Made by a program: the position numbers and the translations under genes. The notes under the pieces were generated by a model that saw only the letters and a list, made by a program, of their open reading frames with translations, ran no database searches and was not told where the DNA came from. Below are positions 54,611-62,170 of a stretch of DNA of 64,000 nucleotides, piece by piece. The stretch comes from Bacillota bacterium. GTDB lineage: Bacteria; Bacillota; Clostridia; Christensenellales; Christensenellaceae. Positions within the stretch are counted from its first letter, which is position 1, and each line of letters begins with the position of its first letter. The DNA is taken from assembly GCA_023408315.1 (NCBI GenBank), contig JAEYKI010000019.1, forward strand, positions 276,683 to 340,682, given 5' to 3'.

Positions 54611-54640
54611 GCAATTAGTTAGAACAATCTAACTAATTGC
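54611..54640. promoter_or_regulatory. Perfect MarR-type operator palindrome of the ABC exporter operon
   Basis: GCAATTAGTTAGA (54611-54623), ACAA, TCTAACTAATTGC (54628-54640): 13-bp arms with no mismatch. TTAGTTAGA half-sites are typical of MarR-family repressors. It lies at the promoter position of the ABC exporter. Confidence 0.7.
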
Positions 54641-54687
54641 TATTTTATTTGTAGAGGGGCAGTTTTTCTACTCCAAACCGGCTTTGA

Positions 54688-54826
54688 ATGATCCGTTTGG
54701 ACAATAGGTTTGCAAAACGGTCTATTGGGCGTTTTTTTAATTATATATGAAATTATTTGCCATAGACGGATAAATTAATAGAATCGGCCTAGCACGTTTG
54801 GCACACGCATGATCCGTTCGGACGAT
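54688..54826 (+). repeat. Two near-identical 18-bp elements
   Basis: ATGATCCGTTTGGACAAT (54688-54705) and ATGATCCGTTCGGACGAT (54809-54826), two mismatches; the TCCG-TT-CGGA core is itself palindromic in the second copy. Confidence 0.5.
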
Positions 54827-55002
54827 CTGGCCGGCATTATTGGCAGGGTTATGTACGTTTGTTCAATCGTTGGCTTTGCGGAGCATGGTAAAGCAAGCGG
54901 GATCATGCTCAGGGCGTTGCGGTTAATCAAACGAATGAATGATTGATAAATAAACTCAATAGCCCGGCCATTCTTACCGGTATTTCAATTTTTCAGCAGA
55001 CA

Positions 55003-55043
55003 AAACAAAAGCAATGCCCTTTTTTCGCATTGCTTTGTTTTTT
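55003..55043. terminator. Bidirectional terminator downstream of the metallophosphoesterase
   Basis: AGCAATGC pairs with GCATTGCT, nine-base loop, flanked by A-rich and T-rich runs on both sides. Confidence 0.8.
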
Positions 55044-55074
55044 GCAGTTGGGGTTTGTCAGGCCTGCTTCCCGG

Positions 55075-56511
55075 TTATTGCGCCGCCGCTTTATTTTCGG
55101 CTGCAGTTTCAGAAGCCTTTGCGTCCTCACGGCTTACGCTCGCTTTTATATCATTAAGAGAGCCGTCCTCCATAAAACTGAAGAGAGCGGTTGTGTCTTT
55201 GCTGCCTGTGGTAATTACCGCAAACGTACGGGTAGCGTCTGGATAGTCGGTGTTATTGTCGATCCAGGTCCCGTCGTTCAGGTAGTATTTATCGTTGCCC
55301 AAATCCCCGTACATGGGCACATGGGTATGGCCAAACACAACAACATCCACGTTTTCTTTGGGATTTTCAAGATACTGCGCTTTTGCCTGATTGAAATAGT
55401 ATTCCCAATTCAAGGTTCCGGCCACTGCCTCCACGAAGCTGTTTGGAACCTTTACATTGTTGAGCTTCTCACGCTCGTTCCATGTTCGCTGAATATTTTT
55501 ATACAGCACAGGAGCAGAAATCGTTCCATCCTTCTGCTGCGACGGGTAAAAATCAAGATACGTATACGCATTGTTAAATCCGGCAATGCGCATATCAAAT
55601 ATCTTCTTGTCAAGTTCCTCGTTTGGCGTCATGCGCGCAGAAACGTCTTTAAGAATCGAATAATACATATAGGCGCCATATTGATCCGTGTCGGACTTGT
55701 CCGGCATTTTCGTTACAACCGGCAGTTCCTTCGATACCCTCGGACGGCCTTCCAGCACCCATGTGGCGGCATAGCGGGCGTAAAAATACCCAGCGGGCAA
55801 AATGGTATTGTTATTACCGCACAACTCCGCATTAGAAACAGTGTCCGGTGCAGAAAACACATCATAGCGGTGGCCGTGTTCAACTACTATTTCGTTTCGG
55901 TCGCCCGTATAATAAGCTCCCAGCCCTTTCGCGTCTCTTGCCTGTACAATTTTGGGGATAGCTTTCTGCAAAACTTCGTTCGCAAGCAGCATATCGTGAT
56001 TTCCGGGCACGTATACCAGCTTTATCCCGCTGTCTGCAACATTGTTAAACTCGCCTATCACGGCCTGGTTGTTGGCAATCACATCGTTGTAAAACTTGTT
56101 TTCATCCGTGTAGCTGGGATAATAAACGGGCAAAAACCACTCGTCTAAAAAATCACCGGCAATCACCAGTTCCCGCACATCAGTTGTTTTTTGCAGGCGC
56201 TGCAAAAAATTAATGAGCAGCGTACGGTTTTTCAGTGTTTCGGTATATCTGTCGTCAATGCCCAGGTGTATGTCGCTGATAACAACAATCTTGTTTTTTG
56301 TGTCCCCGGCTTTCCACAAGGCTTCGGAACCCTTTGGCGCAGTTGTCTCCGGCACAGAAGACTCAGTCGCGGAAGTTTCCGGTGCGGAAGCCTTTGGCGC
56401 GGACTTCGCCGTGGAAGCTTCCGGCGTGCCGGTTTTGGGTGAACATCCGGTGGTGAGCAGCGCCATGGCCATGCTGGACGCCAGTAATAAAGAGATAAGT
56501 TTTATTTTCAT
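55075..56511 (-). CDS. Lipoprotein metallophosphoesterase (calcineurin-like)
   Basis: A 478-residue exported lipoprotein. The start MKIKLISLLLASSM at 56511 has GGAGGA seven bases upstream; the ATG at 56517 is too close to it. The lipobox is LTTGC. A Ser/Thr/Ala linker is followed by the metallophosphatase motifs IVVISDIHLGIDD, ELVIAGDFLDEW, VYVPGNHDMLL and VVVFGHTHVPMYGD, giving the complete two-metal site. It probably hydrolyses phosphoesters outside the cell. It follows LytTR-type repeats and a small Cys-rich gene. Confidence 0.93.
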   Translation of the reverse strand: MKIKLISLLLASSMAMALLTTGCSPKTGTPEASTAKSAPKASAPETSATESSVPETTAPKGSEALWKAGDTKNKIVVISDIHLGIDDRYTETLKNRTLLINFLQRLQKTTDVRELVIAGDFLDEWFLPVYYPSYTDENKFYNDVIANNQAVIGEFNNVADSGIKLVYVPGNHDMLLANEVLQKAIPKIVQARDAKGLGAYYTGDRNEIVVEHGHRYDVFSAPDTVSNAELCGNNNTILPAGYFYARYAATWVLEGRPRVSKELPVVTKMPDKSDTDQYGAYMYYSILKDVSARMTPNEELDKKIFDMRIAGFNNAYTYLDFYPSQQKDGTISAPVLYKNIQRTWNEREKLNNVKVPNSFVEAVAGTLNWEYYFNQAKAQYLENPKENVDVVVFGHTHVPMYGDLGNDKYYLNDGTWIDNNTDYPDATRTFAVITTGSKDTTALFSFMEDGSLNDIKASVSREDAKASETAAENKAAAQ

Positions 56512-56531
56512 GTTCATTTCCTCCAATGATT

Positions 56532-56717
56532 CTATATTGTCTGTCTATATTTTTTCGGCCAGCAGCATACGCCCACATCCAGCGCGCGGGGTTTATCCAG
56601 ATGAAAGTCTGCGTAGACGCAATACCAACAGGTCTGCTCCGCCGCACCGCCTCGTGGCGTAAATGCGGGACAGCTCTGTTTTGGCCAGACATTGCCGCCT
56701 GAATTGGGGGAAATCAT
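56532..56717 (-). CDS. Small Cys-rich conserved protein
   Basis: A 61-residue protein. The start MISPNSGGNVWPKQSC at 56717 is favoured over an ATG at 56750, which abuts a terminator stem. Five cysteines include a CWYC pair and CC near the end (TCWYCVYADFHLDKPRALDVG). Similar short proteins of unknown function occur in Clostridia, which I recall but cannot verify. It lies 20 bases before the metallophosphoesterase gene on the same strand. Confidence 0.55.
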   Translation of the reverse strand: MISPNSGGNVWPKQSCPAFTPRGGAAEQTCWYCVYADFHLDKPRALDVGVCCWPKKYRQTI

Positions 56718-56756
56718 CGCCTGATCTTCCCGCCGTCTGGCTTCTCTCATAAAAAA

Positions 56757-56815
56757 AGCTCCCTTCTGTTTGTTTGTTTCCTTTTAGGGAGGATAGCATC
56801 AAAAAGAAGGGAGCT
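56757..56815 (-). terminator. Long-loop terminator or leader hairpin
   Basis: AGCTCCCTTCT (56757-56767) and AGAAGGGAGCT (56805-56815), a perfect 11-bp inverted repeat with a 37-base loop. On the minus strand it is followed directly by seven T. It ends the GHKL kinase transcript, but also lies between the LytTR-type repeats and the next gene, so it could attenuate a transcript starting there. Confidence 0.65.
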
Positions 56816-56825
56816 CTTGTTTTTT

Positions 56826-56886
56826 ACTTAAAAGGCGTAATTTTCTGCTTAATGTTATTTGATTTTAAAAAAGAGTACTTAACAAG
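56826..56886 (-). promoter_or_regulatory. LytTR-type repeats upstream of the metallophosphoesterase unit
   Basis: On the minus strand CTTGTTAAGT (56877-56886), AACATTAAGC (56847-56856) and TTTTAAGT (56826-56833). The last two are 21 bp apart. The stretch CATTAAGCAGAAAAT is repeated in front of the clostripain remnant at 59172. Confidence 0.55.
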
Positions 56887-56901
56887 CGTATTAAAAACTG
56901 G

Positions 56902-58164
56902 TCAGACCATCAGCCGTACCCTAAACAGCCCGTCTTTAATGTCATAAGCCAGCTCGCCGCCGCACTCCCGCGCAAAGCTGGCAACACTTTGGGTTCCCTT
57001 GCCGTGGCCCTCCTTGTTGGATAGGGGAATGCCGTTTTCATTAAGCGCTGCCTCGCCGCCACAGGGGTTGCTCAGTTCAAGAATCAGTTGTCCCGTGTTC
57101 ACGGCGGTAAAGCGCAGCATCCGCTGCTTTACAGGCAGGGTGGAGACGGCGGTAATGGCGTTTTCCATCAGGTTTGATACTGCCATTGCCAGCGAAAGTT
57201 CATCTATATCAAGCTTTTCCGGAATATCCAGCCGCAAATCGCAGCACACCCCCTGCTGCCGCGCAAGTTCTGCATAATAGGATACAGCGGCGTTTACCGA
57301 TACGTTCTGGCAATAGCTCTGCGGCTTTTGCGGCAGCGCCTCGCTCTGCCGGCGGATGAGGCCCAAAGCTTTGTCCGCTTCACCCTGCTGCAGCAGGCAA
57401 AACAGCGTGTTGTTGAAGTGGCGGCGGTCATGCTGCACAATGCTCATTTGCCGCACGGCCTCATCCATCAGCAAAAGACGCTGGCGGGTAAGTTCCCGGT
57501 CAGATTGTATTTTCAGGTTTTCTTCCCGCAGCGCCGCCTGCTGAAGTGTTTTTTTAAGGGAAAGATAGATTGCAAGGTAAACGAGCATCGTGAGCAAAAC
57601 AAGCAGCAGGAGCGGGGTAATATTCTCAATAAGCGTCTGTTCCACATCTTGACTTGTCATAAAATACCATGCAAAATTTACGAAGAGTCCGGCCGCAACG
57701 AAAAAGTAGACGCTCCAATGCTCTGCCGCCTGGCGGTATAGAGGACGCAGACGCTTTTTAAAAAGCAATATTGCAGAAGCAAACAGCAAAAATCTAAGCA
57801 CAGTGATAGCGTAACTGGGAAATGGAAACAGCCCGCAAAGGTAGTAGCTTAAAATAACAGAGACGGCATAAATATTCATGGCCGTGAAGCAGTTGAATAC
57901 CCACTGCATGAGTGTTTCCAGGAAAAGTGGTTTTACGGCAACTCCAATAAGGATGAAAAACAGTATGTCCAGTTTTCCAAGAGTCGTATAGTCGTTTCGC
58001 AGATAAAAGAAGATGTTCATTGCCAGATTCGCCAGCACAATTACCGCCAGTGCCACCCACCGTGTATGCGGACGGTATTTTGGCCTGGCAAGCGTAAACA
58101 GAAGCTCTGTAAACATGGCGTTCGTAACAATGGAGCGCAGAATGTCATAAAGCTGCATTCTCAC
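56902..58164 (-). CDS. GHKL sensor histidine kinase, AgrC-like (system 2)
   Basis: A 420-residue membrane kinase with about six transmembrane helices (1-205). The phosphoacceptor region is MSIVQHDRRHFNNTLFCLLQ and the ATPase domain shows ELSLAMAVSNLMENAITAV and EGHGKGTQSVASF. It has the same architecture as the kinase at 42.1 kb, with clear sequence divergence. Its ATG overlaps the response regulator stop (ATGA). Confidence 0.92.
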   Translation of the reverse strand: MRMQLYDILRSIVTNAMFTELLFTLARPKYRPHTRWVALAVIVLANLAMNIFFYLRNDYTTLGKLDILFFILIGVAVKPLFLETLMQWVFNCFTAMNIYAVSVILSYYLCGLFPFPSYAITVLRFLLFASAILLFKKRLRPLYRQAAEHWSVYFFVAAGLFVNFAWYFMTSQDVEQTLIENITPLLLLVLLTMLVYLAIYLSLKKTLQQAALREENLKIQSDRELTRQRLLLMDEAVRQMSIVQHDRRHFNNTLFCLLQQGEADKALGLIRRQSEALPQKPQSYCQNVSVNAAVSYYAELARQQGVCCDLRLDIPEKLDIDELSLAMAVSNLMENAITAVSTLPVKQRMLRFTAVNTGQLILELSNPCGGEAALNENGIPLSNKEGHGKGTQSVASFARECGGELAYDIKDGLFRVRLMV

Positions 58165-58889
58165 GCCTCCCCCAGCCGGTAGCTCATATAAGCGTTGCGA
58201 ACACTGGAAAATTGCTTGCCGGAAACCGGAACGGAGGCACCGCCTTTTAGGGTGAAGCCGTCCTTGCTTAGCCGCTCTGCGCAGCTCATATTAACTATAA
58301 AGGCAGCGTGGGGCTGTATAAACCGCCGGTCACGCAGCAGCGTGGCGCCGTGTTCAGCAAAACTGCCGGAGATGGTCAAGGTCTCTATCTGCTCGCCGTC
58401 AACAAGCGTGTAAATAACGGTATGGCGCACATATTCGCAGCAGGCGACAACATCGGCAGAGAGTGTGCGCAAACCGTCCCGCGTTTTCACCGTGATTATG
58501 GTTTCCTCGCCAAAACCCACCTTTCTGGCCGCCAGTTCCAGAACGTCAAACAGCGGCTCTTTATCCACCGGTTTTAGCAGGTAGTGCAGGGGATTAACCG
58601 AATATGCGTCCAGCGCAAAGCCCGGCTCTGTGGTGATATAGATAATCTGCGCATCGGTGCTGGTTCGGCGTATGCTTCGCCCAAGCTCAAGCCCGCTGAT
58701 CATTGGCATCACCATGTCTAGCAGAAATATATGAAAAGTTTGGGCTCTGCAGGCCGTTAATAACGTATCCGGATGGGCAAACGTACGTATGTCCGCGTTT
58801 ATGCTGCGCCCGGCCAGATATTCATTGGTAAGCACTGCAATATGGTTAAGATCATCATTCATATCGTCGCAAATGGCTATTTTCAACAA
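58161..58889 (-). CDS. LytTR-family response regulator, AgrA-like (system 2)
   Basis: A 242-residue regulator. The frame is open to an ATG at 58997, but the receiver domain begins at LLKIAICDD, and GTGAGG lies eight bases before a TTG at 58889, which gives the usual length for the family. The phosphorylated Asp is in FLLDMVMPMISGLELG. The LytTR domain ends with RDRRFIQPHAAFIVNMS. Its probable targets carry the TTAAG repeats on both sides of this operon. If the ATG at 58997 is used, the protein is 278 residues. Confidence 0.88.
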   Translation of the reverse strand: MLKIAICDDMNDDLNHIAVLTNEYLAGRSINADIRTFAHPDTLLTACRAQTFHIFLLDMVMPMISGLELGRSIRRTSTDAQIIYITTEPGFALDAYSVNPLHYLLKPVDKEPLFDVLELAARKVGFGEETIITVKTRDGLRTLSADVVACCEYVRHTVIYTLVDGEQIETLTISGSFAEHGATLLRDRRFIQPHAAFIVNMSCAERLSKDGFTLKGGASVPVSGKQFSSVRNAYMSYRLGEA

Positions 58890-59294
58890 ATCGGTTGCCT
58901 CACTGAAACTGTCATTTTTTCCGAGGACGGTAAGTTTATTGCATTGCGGGACTGTATGCGTGCGCATTCGCCAGATGATATCGCTTAGCCAATCCATCTT
59001 GTTTTACATACAAATAACGCGATATATTATAAGAGAATATTCGCGGCATTTCAAGTATATAGAGAAAAAAGGTGCAAGAATGCTGTTTAAAAAATGGCGT
59101 ACAGAAGCCGCCATATCACGCCAGGGCGGAGTTGTGCCTCTTGTCAGGCGGTCCTTTTATAAATTTGGTAGCATTAAGCAGAAAATCGCTTCTTTTTAAG
59201 TAAGAAACAGATGCCCTTTTCTTTTTAATGCTAATCTTTCTATGGAGCGTTTTTTAAGTTTTAGTGTTTGGTCATTAGAGTTAAAGATGATTGC
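58890..59294. other. 405-bp gap between the LytTR regulator and the clostripain remnant
   Basis: Contains the divergent promoter region, a 39-codon cationic ORF of doubtful status (59080-59199) and the LytTR-type repeats at 59174-59202. Nothing else is recognisable. Confidence 0.5.
59174..59202 (+). promoter_or_regulatory. LytTR-type direct repeat upstream of the clostripain remnant
   Basis: TTAAGCA (59174-59180) and TTAAGTA (59196-59202), 22 bp apart, 93 bases before the remnant start and pointing at it. The surrounding sequence (CATTAAGCAGAAAAT and TTTTAAGTAA) matches the site upstream of the metallophosphoesterase unit. Confidence 0.6.
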
Positions 59295-59733
59295 ATGAAA
59301 AAAATGATTTGCCGTTTGCTCATTAATCTGTTGGCACTCCTGCGCTCGTTGCGTGCAAAGCGCAAAGCAGCGAATGGGCGGTATATCTTTATTTGTGCGA
59401 AAGTACGCTGGAATTGGAATCCGGCAGTACGACGACAACCTGGTGGAACTTGTTGCCGCAAAGCTGCCGGCGGATGCAAAAATCATTGCCCAGACGGGCG
59501 GTGCGGGTGAATGGAAAACCAAGGGCATAGCCCCCGATGCTTTGGAACGGTGGAGTATTGAAGACGGACAGATGAAAAAGCTGGGTACATTGGAGAACGC
59601 CAGCATGGGGTCGGCACAGACACTGTCCGATTTTCTTTCGTTTTGCCGGAGCACTTATCCCGCCAAAAAAGAAGCGCTGATTTTTGGGGATCATGGCGGC
59701 GGCAGCCTCCCGGGCGTATTGTTCCTGAAATGA
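59295..59733 (+). pseudogene. Decayed clostripain-family (peptidase C11) lipoprotein gene
   Basis: Three reading frames must be joined to read one protein. The signal peptide MKKMICRLLINLLALL is in one frame, LVACKAQSSEWAVYLYLC (lipobox and domain start) in the second, and DNLVELVAAKLPADAKIIAQ through GAGEWKTKGIAPDALERW, NASMGSAQTLSDFLSFC and LIFGDHGGG in the third. Clostripain-family cysteine peptidases are much longer and carry the catalytic His and Cys after this point; here the frame stops at GVLFLK. So there are at least two frameshifts and a truncation. It still sits behind LytTR-type repeats. Confidence 0.8.
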
Positions 59734-60118
59734 ATGCTCATAATTTGGACTTCGTATTCATATAATATAAATTTATTAATCTCCTGGAATGAAGAAACAT
59801 ATTAAGAAATTGTGTGTTAAAGCCTTTTTATAATTGTAACGGTCTCTGTGTGCGTGGAGTGTCCGTGTCGCCATAATATTTTATTTATTTTTATAAAGTC
59901 TTCGTTTTTATTTAGTATATAATAAAAATGAGGATTTGCCATAGCAAACATTGTAATATAATGAAGAATGCTTTATATTATAATTACATTTTATTCTATC
60001 AGAAATTACAGATGTGTAGTAGCCATTATGACTGAGACTGTGTGAAAACTTGAAAAGGTTGAACAATTAATATCCAAAATTTGAAATATATAGATATTAT
60101 TACATTACAGGTGAGTTA
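59734..60118. other. 385-bp AT-rich gap
   Basis: No ORF of note. It marks the composition change at the island border and contains the left inverted repeat of the IS1182-type element (60036-60049). Confidence 0.6.
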
Positions 60119-60481
60119 ATGAAGAATAAGTCTTTTGAAGAGTTAAAAAATGAATATATTGAATGCGTTAAGATTACTCAGGATATAGATTATGCAAATA
60201 AAAAGTCTGTGAAAATTTCAAATAACGCAGTAGACAGGATGATTCAAATCTCTAAATATATAAGCGCTATCTATCCTTTAAGAATTGCAGAATTTGCCGA
60301 ACTGCTAGATGTGAGTAATTATAAAATTGATTGTTGGATTGCACACCACATCTTGGAAAATATGAATTATACGCCCGAATTAGAAACAAGAGCTTTAGAT
60401 GTAATTACAAGATATTCAACGCAAGATTCTATTGATGGTTTGGGAAATAGAATGTGGTTAGATCAATGGAAGAAAAAATGA
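60119..60481 (+). CDS. DUF2019-like protein inside the IS
   Basis: A 120-residue helical protein. The region FAELLDVSNYKIDCWIAHHI and the end DSIDGLGNRMWLDQWKKK fit the short HEAT-like DUF2019 family, which I recall as including candidate immunity proteins of polymorphic toxins. It is AT-rich like the island and lies between the left IR and the transposase. If it is an immunity or antitoxin-like passenger its cognate toxin is not here. Confidence 0.6.
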   Translation: MKNKSFEELKNEYIECVKITQDIDYANKKSVKISNNAVDRMIQISKYISAIYPLRIAEFAELLDVSNYKIDCWIAHHILENMNYTPELETRALDVITRYSTQDSIDGLGNRMWLDQWKKK

Positions 60482-60581
60482 TCACTATATATCGGCAATA
60501 GTAAACAAGAAAGATATATCAATTAAATATGGGCCATTAATGGTATAATTAGGATAAATAATGTTAATTGGAGCTGAATAG

Positions 60582-62027
60582 ATGTTCAGGTACAAAAGTG
60601 GCCAAAATAGGGATCAGATAAACATACTTCCAATAAGCCTTGATGATATGATATCGCCCAATTGTGAAGTACGTGCAATAGATGCCATAGTGGACAGTAT
60701 AGATATCTTATCAATGGGATTTACATATTCTGAACCTAAGGAAACCGGTAGGAAACCTTACAACCCAGTGGATTTGTTTAAATTATATACTTATAGCTAC
60801 TTTAATGGAATCAGATCTTCCCGCAAGATAGAACGTGAATGTTACCGCAATATTGAAGTTATGTGGTTGATAAATGAATTAAAGCCCGACTTTAAAACAA
60901 TAGCTGATTTCAGAAAAAACAACAAAAACTCCATTAGGCAGGCTTTTAGAAAATTCAGTATGATTTGCGATGAACTGGGCTTGATAGGAAAAGAAATAGT
61001 AGCTATAGATGGCAGTAAGTTCAGAGCCAGTAATAGTCGGATGGCTTACCACAGCGAAAAGAAACTGGAAAAGAAGCTGGAACATTACAATGATAAGGCC
61101 GACATGTATTTCACATTATTGGACAAATGCGATGAACTGGAAAGCGGCAGTGAATCCGTAAAACTTAGCCGGGATGAAATTGAAGCCAAGTTAAAAAGTA
61201 TACATAAACGTATGGTTGAAATTGATGAATTAAAACAGCAGGTGAAGGAAAACGGCACGATATATGAAACTGATCCTGATTCCAGAATGATGAAAATGAA
61301 TAACAAGGGCGCTGATATTTGCGATAACGTACAAATTGCCGTAGATGACAAAAGCCATCTGGTAGTAGCGGTAGATGTAACAAGCCAGCCGGTTGATAAA
61401 GAGCAGTTTCATAATATGGCTCTGCAAGCCAAGCAAGAATTAGGAGTTGAGACAATTACCGCGATAGCCGATAAAGGGTACTATTCAGCTTTGCAGTTTG
61501 CAAAATGTAAGGAAGACAATATCATTCCTATTGTTTCGAAAGCTGACCATTCCTTTATGGCCGCATCGAAGGAGTATGGGAAGGCAGCGTTTCAATATGA
61601 CGAGAAACAAGACGGCTATATCTGCCCACAAGGCCATTTGCTAAAGGCATATCATCACAGAAGAAAATACACAGAAGAAACGGATGTCAAGAGGTATCAA
61701 AATATTGACGCATGTTCTAATTGTCTTGTAAGGGATAAATGCAGTGATAGCCAAAAAGGCAGGATGATACAGGACAGGCCGTTTCAGCGGATAGCCGATG
61801 AAGTAGACAGAAGGACAGAACGGTTTGCAGATATGTATAAAATACGGAAGCAAACAGTTGAACATCCCTTTGGAACAATAAAAAGAGCGTTTGGGTATTC
61901 ATATTTTTTAACCAGAGGAACTGAAAGTGTGCGAACAGAATCGCTGATGCATTTTCTGGTCTACAACATGAAAAGGGCGATAAACATGATCGGTGCAGAG
62001 GAAATGATCGGGATGTTACAGGGATAA
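60582..62027 (+). CDS. IS1182-family transposase
   Basis: A 481-residue DDE transposase that looks intact. The N-terminal domain reads GRKPYNPVDLFKLYTYSYFN. The catalytic acidic residues lie in VAIDGSKFRASNSRM, AIADKGYYSALQF and VEHPFGTIKRAFGY. A Cys cluster (CSNCLVRDKC) lies before the last motif, as is usual in the family. The ribosome site is GGAG. It would move the element bounded by the inverted repeats. Confidence 0.93.
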   Translation: MFRYKSGQNRDQINILPISLDDMISPNCEVRAIDAIVDSIDILSMGFTYSEPKETGRKPYNPVDLFKLYTYSYFNGIRSSRKIERECYRNIEVMWLINELKPDFKTIADFRKNNKNSIRQAFRKFSMICDELGLIGKEIVAIDGSKFRASNSRMAYHSEKKLEKKLEHYNDKADMYFTLLDKCDELESGSESVKLSRDEIEAKLKSIHKRMVEIDELKQQVKENGTIYETDPDSRMMKMNNKGADICDNVQIAVDDKSHLVVAVDVTSQPVDKEQFHNMALQAKQELGVETITAIADKGYYSALQFAKCKEDNIIPIVSKADHSFMAASKEYGKAAFQYDEKQDGYICPQGHLLKAYHHRRKYTEETDVKRYQNIDACSNCLVRDKCSDSQKGRMIQDRPFQRIADEVDRRTERFADMYKIRKQTVEHPFGTIKRAFGYSYFLTRGTESVRTESLMHFLVYNMKRAINMIGAEEMIGMLQG

Positions 62028-62170
62028 GCCTATGGCTAATACAACCACGCTATAATATCCTGGTAAATATAAAGGTTTTGGCGGTGGAAACGCCAACGTT
62101 TTCACACAGCCTGGACTATAATCGGCAGTTGCGTGGTATACATTTTAAATAAAGGTGGAGGGTAATCAAA

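Larger units (their letters stand above)
54591..55074. other. 484-bp gap without a gene
   Basis: Holds the MarR-style palindrome, a weak plus-strand terminator-like CAATAG/CTATTG hairpin with a seven-T run (54701-54738), two near-identical 18-bp elements, and the terminator of the metallophosphoesterase gene near its right end. No coding sequence is convincing. Confidence 0.6.
60036..62112 (+). mobile_element. IS1182-type insertion sequence with a passenger gene
   Basis: The left end GACTGTGTGAAAAC (60036-60049) matches the right end read on the other strand GGCTGTGTGAAAAC (62112-62099), twelve of these bases (CTGTGTGAAAAC) identical. The repeats enclose the transposase and, upstream of it, a 120-residue gene unrelated to transposition. 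Total about 2.08 kb. I could not recognise a target-site duplication. Confidence 0.75.

Noticed and set aside
54943..56148. 401-codon plus-strand frame
   Set aside because: Antisense to the metallophosphoesterase gene, Arg/His/Ile-rich, no ribosome site, and it crosses a terminator.
60482..60581. Possible left IS end directly before the transposase
   Set aside because: No sequence here matches the right end, whereas 60036 matches over 12 bases.
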